A DNA stretch of 64,000 nt from Mermis nigrescens. Its lineage: Eukaryota; Nematoda; Enoplea; Mermithida; Mermithidae. How positions within the stretch are numbered: the stretch's first letter is position 1; each line of letters starts with the position of its first letter. The stretch is from contig JAVLUZ010000641.1 in NCBI GenBank assembly GCA_036768485.1, positions 62,001 through 126,000 on the forward strand, given 5' to 3'. Under the pieces are notes generated by a model that was not told the DNA's origin, made no database searches, and saw only the letters and a program-made list of their open reading frames with translations. A program made the translations under genes and the position numbers. Positions 1 to 11,437 of the stretch are shown here, piece after piece.

Positions 1-616
1 GGTCTTAGGATTCTATGGATCCAATCCAGACCCTTCACACCCATGTGTGCCATCCATGTGCTTAAAAACTAAATGCGTCTCCTTCATTAATAACCAAATA
101 CTTCGCTCGCTTCCATTTCGCTGACTCATTTACTTTATGGACTTATATTTGAGTGTTTCAGTCTCCGTAAGGCAGTGATGGCCTACAGAAATTTGCTGAT
201 TTCTAAAAATCATGTCCTTCTTAATCAGTTTAATATCATATTCATTATGCTATTTGTTAACAGATGATTTCAGCAAAGGATTGCTACATGCTAGATCGAT
301 CAGCAAAACACTGCGAAATAACGCCTTTATTCCCAGCGTTTACCCATGCAAATAAATTATTTTTTATTCCTTTCCATAATTCAACTTTGCCTTTGGATCT
401 AGAGCAATTTTCCAGGTTAAAAATTTATGAGCACTAAACAGCCATTCAGATGAACTGCCAGAAACATGACGTATTTTGGCGGAAAAAATTCCGGTTAAAC
501 AGGGCTGATAAGGAGCTGTATTTTCGATCAATGAAGATAATACGAATGTAGTGCGCGATGGAAGAAAAAGATTAGTTTTCCAAATAAAAGTCTTCCGAAT
601 TACGTCAAAAAGTGCA
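1..616. other. Sequence upstream of the stum-like gene
   Basis: No coding region, RNA gene or repeat boundary recognised. It would contain the promoter and 5' UTR of the downstream gene if the first exon proposed there is correct. A TATA-like or initiator element could not be fixed. Confidence 0.3.
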
Positions 617-868
617 ATGCATAAATCGATTTTATCGATGGAGCCGAAGAATCCGGATCAAGCTTCTGATGAAGTCGAACTAGTCGGATCAAAACATGGC
701 CCACAAAGCAACGCTGATGATGCAGCTTCAAACATTGGCGAACAAGTTCATGTTTTAGTGGACCACAATCAAACACAGCACAAAGAGAAAGGATGGAAAT
801 ATGTTAGGAAAAATTTGGACAAAGTTTTGGACATAGGGCGTGAAGAAGGAGTACTTGAGCGGAAGCAG
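617..868 (+). CDS. stum: Putative first coding exon of stum-like gene
   Basis: An open frame with ATG codons at 617 and 638 (the second reads MEPKNPDQASDEVELV) runs to a donor at 869 (CAG|GTGATA) in phase 0. That matches the phase-0 start proposed for the next exon. The peptide is hydrophilic and acidic with no recognisable domain, as expected for the variable cytoplasmic N-terminus of SPEC3/Stum proteins. Linkage to the next two exons rests only on order, strand and compatible phase. The ORF also reads on past the donor to 913, so it could be an unrelated short ORF. The membrane domain lies downstream. Confidence 0.45.
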
Positions 869-1937
869 GTGATAAAAGCGAATCTTTTAAACGCATCTTG
901 CTCTATAAAATGAGATAGTAGCTGGTTTGGCACCTTTGTCCAAAATGTCTAGCTTAAACGAAGGTTGATCTGAATTTTTAATCTAAATTGAATATGGTTT
1001 TTTTGGTATGATTGGGTGGGTTAAAATATATTATTATTCTCTTGAATGTCTCATTTCCCAAAAGAGGAGCGAAAAGCGAGTCTACGGTCAGCTTTATTTT
1101 TATGAACATCTATTTTATTCCATCGGAGCTTATTGATTAATCATTTTTAGGTAAGCAAAAGCTGGTTGAGCAATTATCATAGGATTTACATATTTGATGA
1201 TCAAGCTAAGGCATTTAGACCACACGTGGGCGTGGGGGCTGGGGTTCAGACCACTGAAGATCGGAAACATTAAAAATATTGCCCGTATATTACTGCAGAC
1301 ACCCGAAATAAATTTTTGGTATGGTTTTGCAATTTTTGCCAGTGTTTTCTTCGTCCAAATCCTGCCCGTATTTGATATTGACCCGACGGATCGATTGTTT
1401 CATAAAAACTGCTCTATTGAACATAAGTGAACTGCATGGAGACGGGCAAAGCCGGTCTATGGTCAGCTAGAGAGCTAATGAGTTGAAAAAACTAAAAAAA
1501 TTAGTTCGGTGCTTAAGCAGTATGTAAACAACCTTATTTCACAATTTAATTCAGTTTGAAGTCAAAAATTATAAGTCTTTTCAATTGCATGCTTGCAACT
1601 GACGTCTACCAGTTTGAGATGACTGACTTTTCTACACTGGCTATACTGCGCATCTCTGCTCAAACTTCAGTAACTTAAAATCTCTTTACCCTAACATTCA
1701 CGCATGATGGACGGGGTCCGCTGGACCTTTAAAAAGTTTGAAAGACCCCGAAAAATCGATAAATCCTCAGAGTTAAGTTTTTGATACTAGTTTTGGTGAT
1801 CCGGACCCCAGAATTCGGCCTCGGCCCAAGTTTGCTACCTATGCATTATTCTCCATCGAAATAATCGCAAAATTACGAGTAACAAAGCAGCAAAATATCT
1901 AGATGTGGCCAAAATTGCATTATTCCTAGCCTTTAAG
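869..1937 (+). other. Putative stum intron 1
   Basis: Bounded by GTGATA at 869 and TTTAAG at 1937. Around 1221-1260 there is a short stretch resembling the end of the MITE-1 family (CACACGTGGGCGTGGGGG), too degraded to delimit. Nothing else recognised. Confidence 0.35.
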
Positions 1938-2112
1938 GCAGAAACGAACGTCGACGAACCGAAGTCGAAAACAAAGGACAGCTCGGAAGAAGGCGATGAA
2001 CTCGAACGAGAAGCAAAGAAAGAATTATCTTTTATACATTCAGCCATACCTTATTTGCCCCTACCAGCTGCAATTGTATGCTTCATTACAAATCTGTTTA
2101 TTCCAGGTTCAG
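1938..2112 (+). CDS. stum: stum-like gene, exon encoding linker and first membrane segment
   Basis: Reads a charged linker (KSKTKDSSEEGDELEREAKK) and then SAIPYLPLPAAIVCFITNLF-IPGSG. This is the characteristic first half of the SPEC3/Stum domain: an AIP-x-LPLP entry followed by a hydrophobic segment and an IPG turn. SPEC3/Stum proteins are small animal membrane proteins; Drosophila Stum acts in mechanosensory neurons. The exon ends after the first base of a Gly codon (G|GTAAAG, phase 1), which the next exon completes. The acceptor at 1937 (CTTTAAG|GCA) was chosen because it gives phase 0; another AG at 1928-1929 (TTCCTAG) is possible. Identification of the family is secure; the exact 5' end is not. 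Confidence 0.8.
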
Positions 2113-2807
2113 GTAAAGCAAATTTAAGTTAAAACAAACATCAGTGTAATAAAAATAAAATGCATAAAACAAATAAAAACAATAAAAAAATTTAAGACTA
2201 AAATTTAAAAAATATGAATAAAGTAAGGACCAAAATGAATAAAATTGAATATTAAAAAACAAATAAAAAACTGGAGACTTGAATCTTGTCAAATATAATT
2301 CCTCAGAATCTAAAACCCACATAATAATTTTTTTAATTTTTTCAGCGATTTTTCCAAGACGGATGATTATTAGTGATCAATAAGATACGTCGAGAATTGT
2401 GTCTTTGTCCATATCTTCAATTTTTAGGCACTTTTCCAACTTTAAAAATTTATATCCCACAAGGATTATAGCGCTGCTCATGTATGATGTATACTTTACA
2501 TTTTACTGAGAATATTTTGAACCCAAAAACTATCAACCTGCAAAACTCCAAGCCCAACAAAATCAGGTTTAATCGAATTTTATAATTTAAACTTTAAAGT
2601 GCGAAAAATTTTAGTAAATATTTTTCAGTCAGAAATCAATGAAATCCCAAAAATTGAATGTTTGGCATGTTTTTCTGTGATACTTTGCCGGTTTTACACC
2701 ATCAAAACTCCCAGGTTTTGGCTTCTGCAAATGTATGATAGGTATTTTTAATATATTCTTATTAGAATATTCAACTATTGATTATTTGATTGATCTATTT
2801 CTTTGAG
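2113..2807 (+). other. stum intron 2
   Basis: Canonical GTAAAG donor and TTTCTTTGAG acceptor separate the two halves of the SPEC3 domain. A+T-rich filler; no repeat boundary recognised. Confidence 0.6.
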
Positions 2808-3004
2808 GAACTTTCATGAGCGGTTTCTTCAGCCTTTTTTGCGGCAAATGTCGAGTTCAAGTGTCAGAGTGTCGCAAAGGAGTAACGCTGCTTATAAATA
2901 TTATAATCGGTGTTTGTCAGTTCTTCACCGTTCTGTTCATGTTGGTTGGCTGGTTTTGGAGCATGTCATGGGGTGGCTTGATTTTGATGCATTCAAGTAA
3001 GTGA
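2808..3004 (+). CDS. stum: stum-like gene, exon encoding second half of SPEC3 domain
   Basis: Begins with two bases that complete the split Gly codon, then reads TFMSGFFSLFCGKCRV and a hydrophobic stretch containing LLINIIIGVCQFFTVLFMLVG and WFWSMSWGG. The Cys pair, the long membrane segment and the GW-x-WS-x-xWG ending are those of the C-terminal half of SPEC3/Stum. The frame reaches TGA at 3002-3004. A perfect donor (A|GTAAGT) starts at 2998, two codons before the stop, so the exon may be spliced onward instead of ending here. The protein should sit in the plasma membrane with two or more membrane segments. Confidence 0.85.
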
Positions 3005-3634
3005 TAAAGAATAAAATAGATTTTTAATTATGTTTATTATATTTCGATTAAATAATTGATGTTATTTTTATATTTTCTATTTTTTATTAATTAACTAATT
3101 ATGTTCACTTACAAGATCGTGCGTGTAATATTTTTTCTATGCGTTCTTATTTTTAATTTTGCAAAACTGTTTCGAAGTTTTGGAACGGTATCAGATTGAC
3201 ATTATCAACATGCGTTGAAAACGAGGCACTGCAATCCTAGATTAGCAGAGCCTAATCTATGGAAAGATCTAAGGTGGCTAAAAGTCTTAAAAGGAATTAC
3301 AAAAATTATGGAAGAGATGAAAGCACAATTTTTAGACATTCCTCATCAATATGTATTATTTGGCATCAAAAAGCCGCTACAAGACGCAAAAGTTATTGAA
3401 AAATGGAAATAATAGGTGTTCGTTGAATTTTTAGCATTTTGGATATGACGATCTAGGTACATCTAGAGTACCTGGGAAATCAAATTGATTAGGTTAAGAT
3501 ATCGTGCAAAGGCTTTAATTTATTACTTTCAATTAATTGCAAAGACTTTTGCGTAAGTATTTTCGATTTAAATCAATTTTTTATCTTTATTTTGCCTTTT
3601 TATTCTAAAAATGTTTCCCTCTTTTCTTCTAGAA

Positions 3635-3740
3635 GATTTATATTCTAAGACCCAAAGTGCGCGTCTGGTCCTAAGCAAATATAAAAAGATTTATATTCTA
3701 AGACCCAAAGTGCGCGTCTGGTCCTAAGCAAATACAAAAG
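3635..3740 (+). repeat. 53-bp tandem duplication downstream of stum
   Basis: Two nearly identical 53-bp copies beginning GATTTATATTCTAAGACCC, at 3635 and 3688. The first copy lies just after a good acceptor (CTTTTCTTCTAG ending at 3632). If the strong donor at 2998 were used, this block could encode an alternative stum C-terminus. Because 53 is not a multiple of 3, the second copy would be read in another frame. Confidence 0.8.
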
Positions 3741-4031
3741 TGAGGAGCTTTGACGCCTAGAACATGAAATTGGAAATTTTCTGAAAAAAATAAGGCAAAA
3801 TAAAGAATTAGAATTGATTAAAATCCTTATTTTTCCGCAAATGTGATTGAAAATAATCAGAAACTGTAGATTGACATTTTTGCGCTATTTAAGAGACTGT
3901 ACCAATTTTTCAAGTCATTTCGACTTAGAAAAGTCAAAAAAAGTTTTATGACTAACCTCCCCGCAGCTCGACCGACCTCCCTCCTGACTGGTCAATGCTG
4001 TTTATGTTAGGACCTGACCACACGTAGTGAT

Positions 4032-4667
4032 TCAGGGGGTTTAAGGGGCGGTCGCCCCACCCCTCCCCCTTTGGCCAAAAATAGTTGGCGAGATAAAGTA
4101 TTGATTTGTAATTTGCAATGAGTTTTGGCCGACAGTGACCATAATTTCTCAATTTTTTCCGGCGTTTCGCGCCGTATATCACCTATTAGTGACATTTACA
4201 TGCTTTCCTGGCGATTTAAAAGCCATTTTTCGCTTATGGACCAGATTTTAAAACAATTTCAAGTGCAGAAACAGCTATTTCAGCGTAGATTTATTCTATT
4301 TTCAAGCATAGCTTGGTGAAATTTTTTACGTTCCGCGTCAAATGCTGCAAATAGCCAGCTAATTGAGCAGTAAATAATGCTTCTAAACCTCTTACGGCCC
4401 AAATTTCTCTAATTTTCGGCGCTTCGCTCCAGATTTTTGCTAAAGTCAAAGAATTTTAACGATTTTTTAGCATAAAATTGTCTGAAATTTTAAAATTTTT
4501 CGAAAAAATGTTACGTCGAAAGTGGTTTTAAATAAAAAATAGACAACTTAAAACGCCGGAAAAAGCTATTTCGCATGCAAAGTGCAAATTTTCGGACATA
4601 TCTTTGACTGCTTTAGGAAAAGTTGGGGTACCGCCCCCCCTTTTAGTAAAATCCTAGATCCGCCACA
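4032..4667. mobile_element. MITE-3 copy, long form (hAT-like)
   Basis: Starts CAGGGGGTTTAAGGGGCGG and ends in AAAATCCTAGATCCGCCAC, the same termini as the shorter copies at 23793 and 63577. At about 636 bp it is over three times longer. A convincing TSD was not found, so the ends are approximate. The interior holds two copies of the CGGCGCTTCGC-type motif. Confidence 0.55.
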
Positions 4668-5495
4668 GTGAGGGTTTTGGGGTTTTTGTCTGTTTTACAT
4701 CACCCATTCCCTTAGAATTTAGCTGCTGCCCATGTATGGTTCCAACCTAACCCCACAACCATCCTACCCTTCTCACACCTATTCGTGGCTTAAGCACCTC
4801 ATGATAGCGCAATAAATGACTATTTTTAGTGTACTACAGGCACGCTTTGATCAAGTCGAGAAAAGTTATGGTTACGACAGCTGCAATCGAAGCTTTGACA
4901 AATAATGACTTAAGAAGAAGAAAGAACGTGACCCAGTTGGTAGCTAATGTCACGGAAACGAGCCCGCAAACGAAAGCCAAAACTTAATGTTGATTGCATG
5001 GCTTTGCTCTACTCATTGAAGGAAATAAACGATTAAATAAGTCAATATTATGATGGAAATTTTATTTGGAAAATTTTTTTCTGTAACTTGACTCATGATT
5101 CAAATTCCTAATTTGGTCAGTCATTGATCAAAAGTTTTCTATTAAATACTTCATAAAGTCCTTAAATTCTTAAAGCAAACGATTTAATAATCGTTTTAAT
5201 TGTGATTATTGTATCTTTCGATTTCGAGATTTTTCAGATGATATTACTGAAGCTCATGAACTTTGCTGGAAATGAGCCAAGTGCGTTGCATAATTGCGAA
5301 CCATTTAATCAAATCGAATATTAATAAAAACGAGCCTCCACCTTATATATTGCATGATACGTACGAAAAATAAGAATAAGGGCGAGACAAATTAAAACTA
5401 TTATCGAAATAAAAATTTAATTTAAAATTCAAAACAAATTTCAAATCAAGTCAAGGGAAGAGAAGAATTTTAAAAGCCACTCCAAAATTTAAAAT

Positions 5496-5737
5496 CTACG
5501 GTAACAATGTCTTAAAATTGCTCATAAAGAATCCTTTCACCGGATCGATGACGTAGACATTGCCGTTACTACGATCAATAGTAGCTGATACGCGATATAC
5601 TTCTAATTTTTTCGGTAATTGCAATCGATCCGAGGTGTTATATCGCATATTATTCAGATCAAACCACCAAATCGCTTTGTTTTCAGAGCCGCCGAGCATT
5701 ATCAATTTATTATCCATTTGTACAGTAGCATGAGGAC
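5496..5737 (-). CDS. KLP1 last coding exon (kelch-like, secreted; unrecognised family)
   Basis: Minus-strand exon starting after TTTTATCTAG at 5738, with two bases (GT) that complete an Arg codon left open by the upstream exon, and ending at TAA 5496. It reads RPHATVQ, then a kelch-like block (LIMLGG, eight residues, WWFDL), a YNTSD sequon and LEVYRVSATIDRSNGNVYV. The paralogous exon at 32514-32749 aligns over its whole length and starts in the same phase, which confirms the exon and its boundaries. The GG doublet followed by W-x-FDL resembles a kelch/beta-propeller blade. I do not recognise the family. Confidence 0.75.
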
Positions 5738-6509
5738 CTAGATAAAATCGATTAAGCGCATCATATCAAAGAATAGAAAACCTAAATCGACTAAGTCGAC
5801 CCCAAAATCTTATCATTTTTCAAAAACTTCCTGTTTTTCCACAATCTTTCGAGAGACCTGATGTAAAAATAAAGATTAGAAAAATTGGAAAGACTAAAAA
5901 TTAGAAAAAATATATAAATAGCTTTTAAAATATTCAAAAAGTAATTTTGAAAATACCTAAAATATTTTTTTAACATTTATCAAAGTATATTTAAAAATAT
6001 TACAAATAAAAAATCTATCAGGATGAATAGCTTTTGATATTTTCAATATTTTTCAAATATATTTTTGATAAATATCCTTACCATACGTGGGCAGCAAGAA
6101 AATTCTGGGGGTTGCAAGATTTTTTGAAGGTCAAAAAATGCCTTAAAAATGGTGGTATGGCGATAAAAACACAATTTTTTGACGTTTCTCATCAAGCACT
6201 ATCCATTGGCATCAAAAAATTTCGAAAAAAACGAAAAAATTTTCAAAAATTGAATTCTGGGGGGGTATTTTGAATTCTGGGGGGTTTTGGTTTCTGGGGG
6301 TAGCATACCCACCCAAACCCTCCCACGCCCAGGTGTGATCCTTACCCCGCCAAAAAGTGGAATGAGTCTAGAAACGAGGAGGCTTTGGCCCCGCATAATT
6401 ATGCAACGATTTTTTTAGATATTTAGAATTTTCAAATTTTTAGGAATTTCTAACGATCTTCATTTCGAACCCACATAATTTTGGCCCTTATTACACGCCC
6501 GTGACATAC
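5738..6509 (-). other. KLP1 intron between exons B and C
   Basis: GTATGT donor, TTTTATCTAG acceptor, phase 1. It contains a complete MITE-1 copy (6082-6337). The paralogous intron in KLP2 (31342-32513) is in the same place and phase but lacks this insertion. Confidence 0.7.
6082..6337 (+). mobile_element. MITE-1 copy 1, intact, in KLP1 intron
   Basis: 256 bp, from CATACGTGGGCAGC to CGCCCAGGTGTG, flanked by an exact 8-bp duplication ATCCTTAC (6074-6081 and 6338-6345). The terminal inverted repeat is about 11 bp (CAYACSTGGGC). The interior is typical of the family: CAGAATTC-like runs, poly-G blocks and a central GGCATCAAAAAATT core. No coding capacity. The 8-bp TSD suggests mobilisation by a hAT transposase (inference). 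Confidence 0.9.
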
Positions 6510-6939
6510 GAGTAAAAATGCAACGAAGTCGACTAAAATTACCGGCGTATATGTATGGCGGAGTGGGCGGTTGCAGCGGGAGCTTCCGAAAATCCGCGGC
6601 CGACGAAGATTCCGTATCGTACGTCTTGTTATATACGTAAATCCAGTCCGCATCCCACCAAAAGCCGCAGCCCTCTTCGCCGCCCCATAAAAACAACGTA
6701 TTATAGTCCGATGAATAGGCCAAATTCGTCATGTGTGGCCCGGTTTGCCCCACTAACGACATAGGTAACTCCCGGGACAACGACGATCGAGTAGCGTTTT
6801 GAATTGCCCCATTGGCGTCCAACTCTACTTTGAACCTGATTACATGAGCCACTTCGATTGTTTCGCGTATCATGTAAAAACCATCGGCTGTATCGAAAAA
6901 TTTTATCCTCAAATCCGGCAGAGTGGTTTCGTCTTGTCC
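6510..6939 (-). CDS. KLP1 exon B (kelch-like, secreted; unrecognised family)
   Basis: Minus-strand exon with acceptor at 6940-6941 (CATAG|GGA, phase 0) and a consensus donor GTATGT from 6509 (phase 1), coding about 143 residues. Motifs shared with KLP2 exon B are DGFYMIRE, a GPHxT block, LFLWGG, CGFWW (one conserved Cys) and PTPPY. The LFLWGG...WW arrangement repeats the kelch-like pattern of exon C, which suggests a beta-propeller made of divergent blades. N-glycosylation sequons (NATR, NKTY) fit a secreted protein. Intron phases on both sides match the paralogue. Confidence 0.78.
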
Positions 6940-7142
6940 CTATGTTTCAATACATGAATGTAGAACAGGACGGCTAATGTTCCGACCAAACATGAACATA
7001 TGGGCGGGGGTCTCGGCAGCAACGAAATTCTGGAGTAGGGGGGTGTCCGATGGGGCGGATTTGCTAAAAAAAGCGCCGAAAATTAAATTCTTATAAGATC
7101 TATCGATTTATCGAAGGACTTCCAGATTCTCGGGGGCCAGAG

Positions 7143-7437
7143 CACACGTGGGTGTGGGGTAGAGGGATTTAGGGGTAGGTACCCCTTCCTCACTGAAGTA
7201 GGAACACCCCCAGAAATCAAAATAACCCCCAGAATTCAATTTTTGAAATTTGTTTTGCTTTTGTAGCGATTTTTTGATGCCATTGGATAGTGCTCGATGA
7301 GAAACGTCGAAAAATGGTGTTTTTTTCGCCATACGACCACTTTTAAGACCATTTTTTGACCTTTGAAATTTTTTTCACCCCCTCCCCCAGAAATTTTCCC
7401 ACCCCTCCCCTCCGGGAATTTCGTGCTGCCCACCTGT
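7143..7437 (-). mobile_element. MITE-1 copy 2, in KLP1 intron
   Basis: From CACACGTGGGTGTGGGG to GCTGCCCACCTGT, with the family interior including CGATGAGAAACGTCGAAAAA. No clear TSD, so this copy is older or has altered ends. Confidence 0.75.
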
Positions 7438-8764
7438 TCCAGAATCGAGAACCCCACTCTCACGCTCACGTGTTTTCTAGGCCATTAGAATAGAAAAGTG
7501 GAAAATACTTAATGGAAGTTAAAAACTGATGAAAATGAAAAATTCTTCTTCAAAAGCCCAAGAAATGGAACATAAAGTGTAAATAAACATATGTATTATT
7601 AGCACTATTTCAGCATTTATACCAGTTTTTACGTCATTGTGGCTAATAAAAGCTCAATATGTGACTCCGGACTGGCCGACCTCCCAGACTTGTCTAACGT
7701 GCATCTATGCTTAAATAACAGCATGTCCGGGCTGCTCGGGCGACCGAAAGTAGAAGCAGAAGCTAGAACGTACTGAAAATTACTACAGATATAAATTAAG
7801 GTTTCGCAAAAGGAGGCGGATGAGGCAACATGAGCCAGCTGAAACAACATAAATGCCGATTTATTTGAGGAATAACAGACTAAATGAGATGACAACATAG
7901 CTGTTATCGTAATTGAAGAGCCTCATAGCGCACTAGGGAGCCTATCAAGATCGGATAAAAATGCTTAGAATGTAATCAGTAGCCTTGCCCTGAAGAACTC
8001 AAAAGACTTTAATAATTTAATTATTAAAATTTATGAAATCAGTAATAAAAAATTTTTAATAAGTGCTCTATAATTCGAGCACCTGAAAATCTTTCCGAAA
8101 TGGTTGTAATATTTCTTACTACTTTCTTTTCCTTTTAGTCGTTTTAATATTACTTAATTCATTAAAATTCCTCTTTCATTTATGTCCCTGGACTTTTCGC
8201 TGAGATATCAGCCTTCTTATTTTGTGTATCAATTAGGCACATTGGACAGCAAGCACCATTTTTATGCACGTTGCCCGTGCCATTCTTTGCTTTAATGTGC
8301 TTTAACATTAAATGCTCTGTGCCCAAAATCTTTCTTTCCATAAAACTTCACTAAAGCACTCGTTTTTACAACACACTAAAAGCTACGGGTCTACTGTCTA
8401 GCTCGGGCTAGCTAGTATGCGTTGGTTCAGAAGGCGAAGCTGAAAATAAAACGGCAAATGGAAAAATTCTGCGAAATCTCGCAAAAAAGCGGCTAATGCA
8501 AGTCACAAAGCATCGCATACATAACATTGTTGGGTCGGGCAAAGTCTGTGCAAACATAAACTTCACCAGTTAACACACACCGAAAAATCGTCGAATATAA
8601 ACCTGAATTATTTCCGGGACTAAAACTCACATTCCTCATAGCAAGGCAACAGCATTAATATATACCACAGGATAAATCGTAGTCACTGGGCCGAAGACCG
8701 AAGCTCAGCTACACACACTATATAAAAAAGTAATATTTTTGCTCGACATATTAAAAGTCGCATA

Positions 8765-8925
8765 AACCTCCCCCCCAGAATTCAATTTTTTAAATTTCTT
8801 CCACTTTTTTTGCATTTTTGATACCAATGGATAGTGCTTGCGTAGAAAAGTTGAAAAGTGTTGTTTTTTCGCCATACCGCCATTTTAAAGGCCATTTTTT
8901 GACATTAGAAAAATCTGGCATATCT
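8765..8925 (-). mobile_element. MITE-1 copy 3, partial
   Basis: Retains the central part (CCCCCCAGAATTCAATTTTT, then GATACCAATGGATAGTGCTT and the GAAAAGTGTTGTTTTTTCGCC block) but lacks both termini. Confidence 0.7.
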
Positions 8926-9228
8926 CAGAATTTTGGTAATGTGAAGTCATATGAGGCGAGTGAGTGAGAATGCGTGAATGGATTGTAATAAGTGGAATGA
9001 GCGCGTGTAGTGCCAGAGCCTGCGGCTATATGGAGTCTCTATGCTTAAGCACGGAGACCCCAGATGGTCCGGCTTTACTTCTTACAACAATTTTTATTCA
9101 AATAAAACAAAACTTTACCATATTATAAAAAAGCATAAATGTTTTATTTGCGAAGTTTTATGCCATCAAATTTTACTCATACGTTTTACGAGTAATTTAC
9201 AAATGGTCCTTAATTCGCACGAAGCGGG

Positions 9229-9285
9229 CATGCAGACATTAGAGCGCACCACATTAGAGCGCCGACATCAGACCGCCGAAGCGTT
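9229..9285 (+). repeat. ATTAGAGCGC short repeats (inverted relative to 13.4 kb array)
   Basis: Two clear CATTAGAGCGC units and one diverged unit. They are the reverse complement of the GCGCTCTAATG array at 13381-13523. Together the two blocks could mark subterminal repeats of an element spanning 9.2-13.5 kb, but no TSD was found. Confidence 0.55.
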
Positions 9286-9757
9286 ACGTACAGAACAATC
9301 GTTGACCGAAACCCGACGGGTTCAGTGTAACGCTGGCCTTCCATTTCCAATGTATCGACAGCAAATGTATCGAGTAGTTAATGAAACATAGTAAAGAAGT
9401 TCAAAATTCGAACATAACACCAGTGAAGAAACACATGTATCAGCGTAAACTGCTTGCGTTTAAGTTGTTAGCTTACATTTTCTGCCTGGCTTAAAATCCT
9501 GCTCCAGGGTTGCCAGGTGCAGGAAAATTCTCCTGAATTCAGGAGAATCTAAAATTTTCAGGAGCAGGAGCAGGAGAATGGGCTTTTCAGGAGAAATTTC
9601 AGGAGAAATTGTAAACCTGCAGGAGAATGCAGGAGAATTTTAAAATGTCAGGAGAATTCAGGAGAATCCTGAAAATCTAGGAGAATTCAGGAGAATTTTC
9701 AAAACTTAAACAGCAAGTTATAATGATTATCATACATTAAGCTTCTTACTTCTTACT

Positions 9758-10177
9758 TCTTATATTAGTGATATCAACAGGCTGGAGGCTCTTCAGCGTA
9801 AATTTACTAAATACATAGTTGGATATCATAGCCCTCTTTCTTACGACGAACGCCTTAACCAACTTAACTTGTGTCGATTAGAATTACGTCGCCTTCATGT
9901 TTGCTTATGTATGATGTATCAAATTATTAGTCAAAAATCTTGTCTTTCCATGACAGATTTTTTTGTGCTTAATCAAAATACTACTCGCTGCACAAATCGT
10001 TTCAAGCTAGTTGTTCCTTTTGTCCGTTCTAATTTACAAAAATTTGACTTTTTCTATAAGTATATCTCTGTTTGGAATCACCTTACCTGATTTTGTAGTC
10101 TCTTCCCTAACTTAAATATATTCAAATCTAGATTAATTGATGTCGACTTATCCAAATTTATTATAGGGCGGGCTTAA
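9758..10177 (+). pseudogene. 5'-truncated LINE: C-terminus of reverse transcriptase ORF
   Basis: Reads ISDINRLEALQRKFTKYIVG, then LSYDERLNQLNLCRLELRRL, FVRSNLQKFDFF and WNHLT. After an in-frame TGA (10088-10090) it continues FKSRLIDVDLSKFIIGRA to TAA at 10175. The LExLQRKFTxYI...YxERLxxLxLxxLExRR pattern is the C-terminal region of non-LTR retrotransposon ORF2 of the Jockey/CR1 type. The 5' part is absent, as is usual for such insertions. An (ATTC)n tail follows at about 10293-10313. Confidence 0.8.
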
Positions 10178-10292
10178 ATCGTCATTTTCATGACTCCCTC
10201 ATCGCCTTTTGCTGTACGCTTTTATTCTATTGACCGTACGTTTTATTACTCTTTTACTTCTTTCGTAATTGTCGCGTTTCAGTAATAAATTA

Positions 10293-10475
10293 TTTCATTC
10301 ATTCATTCATTCATACTGTAGTTAGTTAGTTGTATATAATTTTATACTCAGAGATCTTTCACATTAAGGATTTATTTCGTTTATATGTAGTTAAGATCTA
10401 CAGTGTTAAGTTATAACTATATCCAAATAAGTTTCGTGCTTCCGTAGTAAATCATTCATTCATTCATTTATTTAT
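10293..10475 (+). repeat. (ATTC)n tails
   Basis: ATTCATTCATTCATTC-type runs at about 10293-10313 and again at about 10453-10470. The first is the likely 3' tail of the LINE fragment. The second suggests a second truncated LINE end or a tandem duplication. Confidence 0.6.
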
Positions 10476-10548
10476 TCACTTAATATCACGAAGTGCAGAA
10501 ATACATAGCTTTACACACCGTCTAATTGTTTTTATCAGTTTCATAGAC

Positions 10549-11437
10549 GTTTGCAAACACCGTTTTTTTCCACTTTTTGGTTTATTTGTCAACCAAAATT
10601 TTGGGAAATGGAAAAAATTTTTGGGCTTGGTTGGCATTTGTGGAAACTTTATGTAATGTTAAAAATGCGTTTTAGAGAGTTAAAACTTCGAAAATTTTTC
10701 GGCGCTTCGCGCCGCATTGAGTTAAATTCTTACTTATTAGTAATCTCTAAGCCGCGCTGCGCCAATCGCAGCATTTTTATCGACAACCTGGTCTAGAACT
10801 ACACTACAATTGAAAATCCTTATCTTATGCACGGACTCAGTTAGTTTTTGTAATGCAAAAATGCGTTTTAGAGAAGTGAAACTGCAAAATTTTTCGCGCT
10901 TCGCGCCGAATTGATTTAATTCTTTTTTGTTATTAGTATTTGAGCCGCGCCGCGTCAACTGCAGCATTTTTATCGATAATCTGGTCCTAGAAGTCCACTA
11001 CAATTGAAAGTCCTTTTTTTACACTTTTGCACAGTTTTTGAAATGCAAAAATGATTTAGAGAGCTAAAATTTCAAAATTTTCTAGCGCTTCGCGCCATTT
11101 GATAAATTATAGTTTTAATTGTCAAAAACGACTTCAGAATTGGCTAAAATGCTTTACTGAAGGAAGGAAATTCAAGTTTCAACATAAATAACGTTACTGA
11201 TCGTGATATTCTTGTAGAGCGCGAAATTTTTATACAAAAAGTGCATCAAACACCGCTATTGCATGTGTACATAAAATTTTCCACGTAAAAACACTGATTT
11301 TTCAACACAGGCGCCTCTATTTTGAACGTTTTTAGACCTCCCAAAAAATGTGGAAAAAAGTCGGAAAAAGTGGGAAAAAATTTTGGGTTCGGTCTTATAA
11401 TGTCAACCAAATCGCTGGAAAAAACGGTGTTTGCAAA
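10549..11437. mobile_element. Element with TTTGCAAACACC inverted repeats and 190-bp internal tandem repeats
   Basis: Bounded by TTTGCAAACACCGTTTTTTT and its reverse complement near 11420-11437. Contains about two and a half tandem units of roughly 190 bp (10664-11110), each with GCGTTTTAGAGA, a CGCTTCGCGCC palindrome and GCAGCATTTTTATCGA. No TSD recognised. Confidence 0.55.

Larger units (their letters stand above)
3005..5495. other. Intergenic stretch between stum-like gene and KLP1
   Basis: Holds a degraded MITE-1-like segment (about 3240-3410), a 53-bp tandem duplication (3635-3740) and a MITE-3 copy (about 4032-4667), each listed separately. The rest is A+T-rich with no coding signal recognised. 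Confidence 0.5.

Noticed and set aside
10293..10475. CRISPR-like array
   Set aside because: Simple (ATTC)n runs without spacers. No CRISPR array is expected or seen in this animal sequence.
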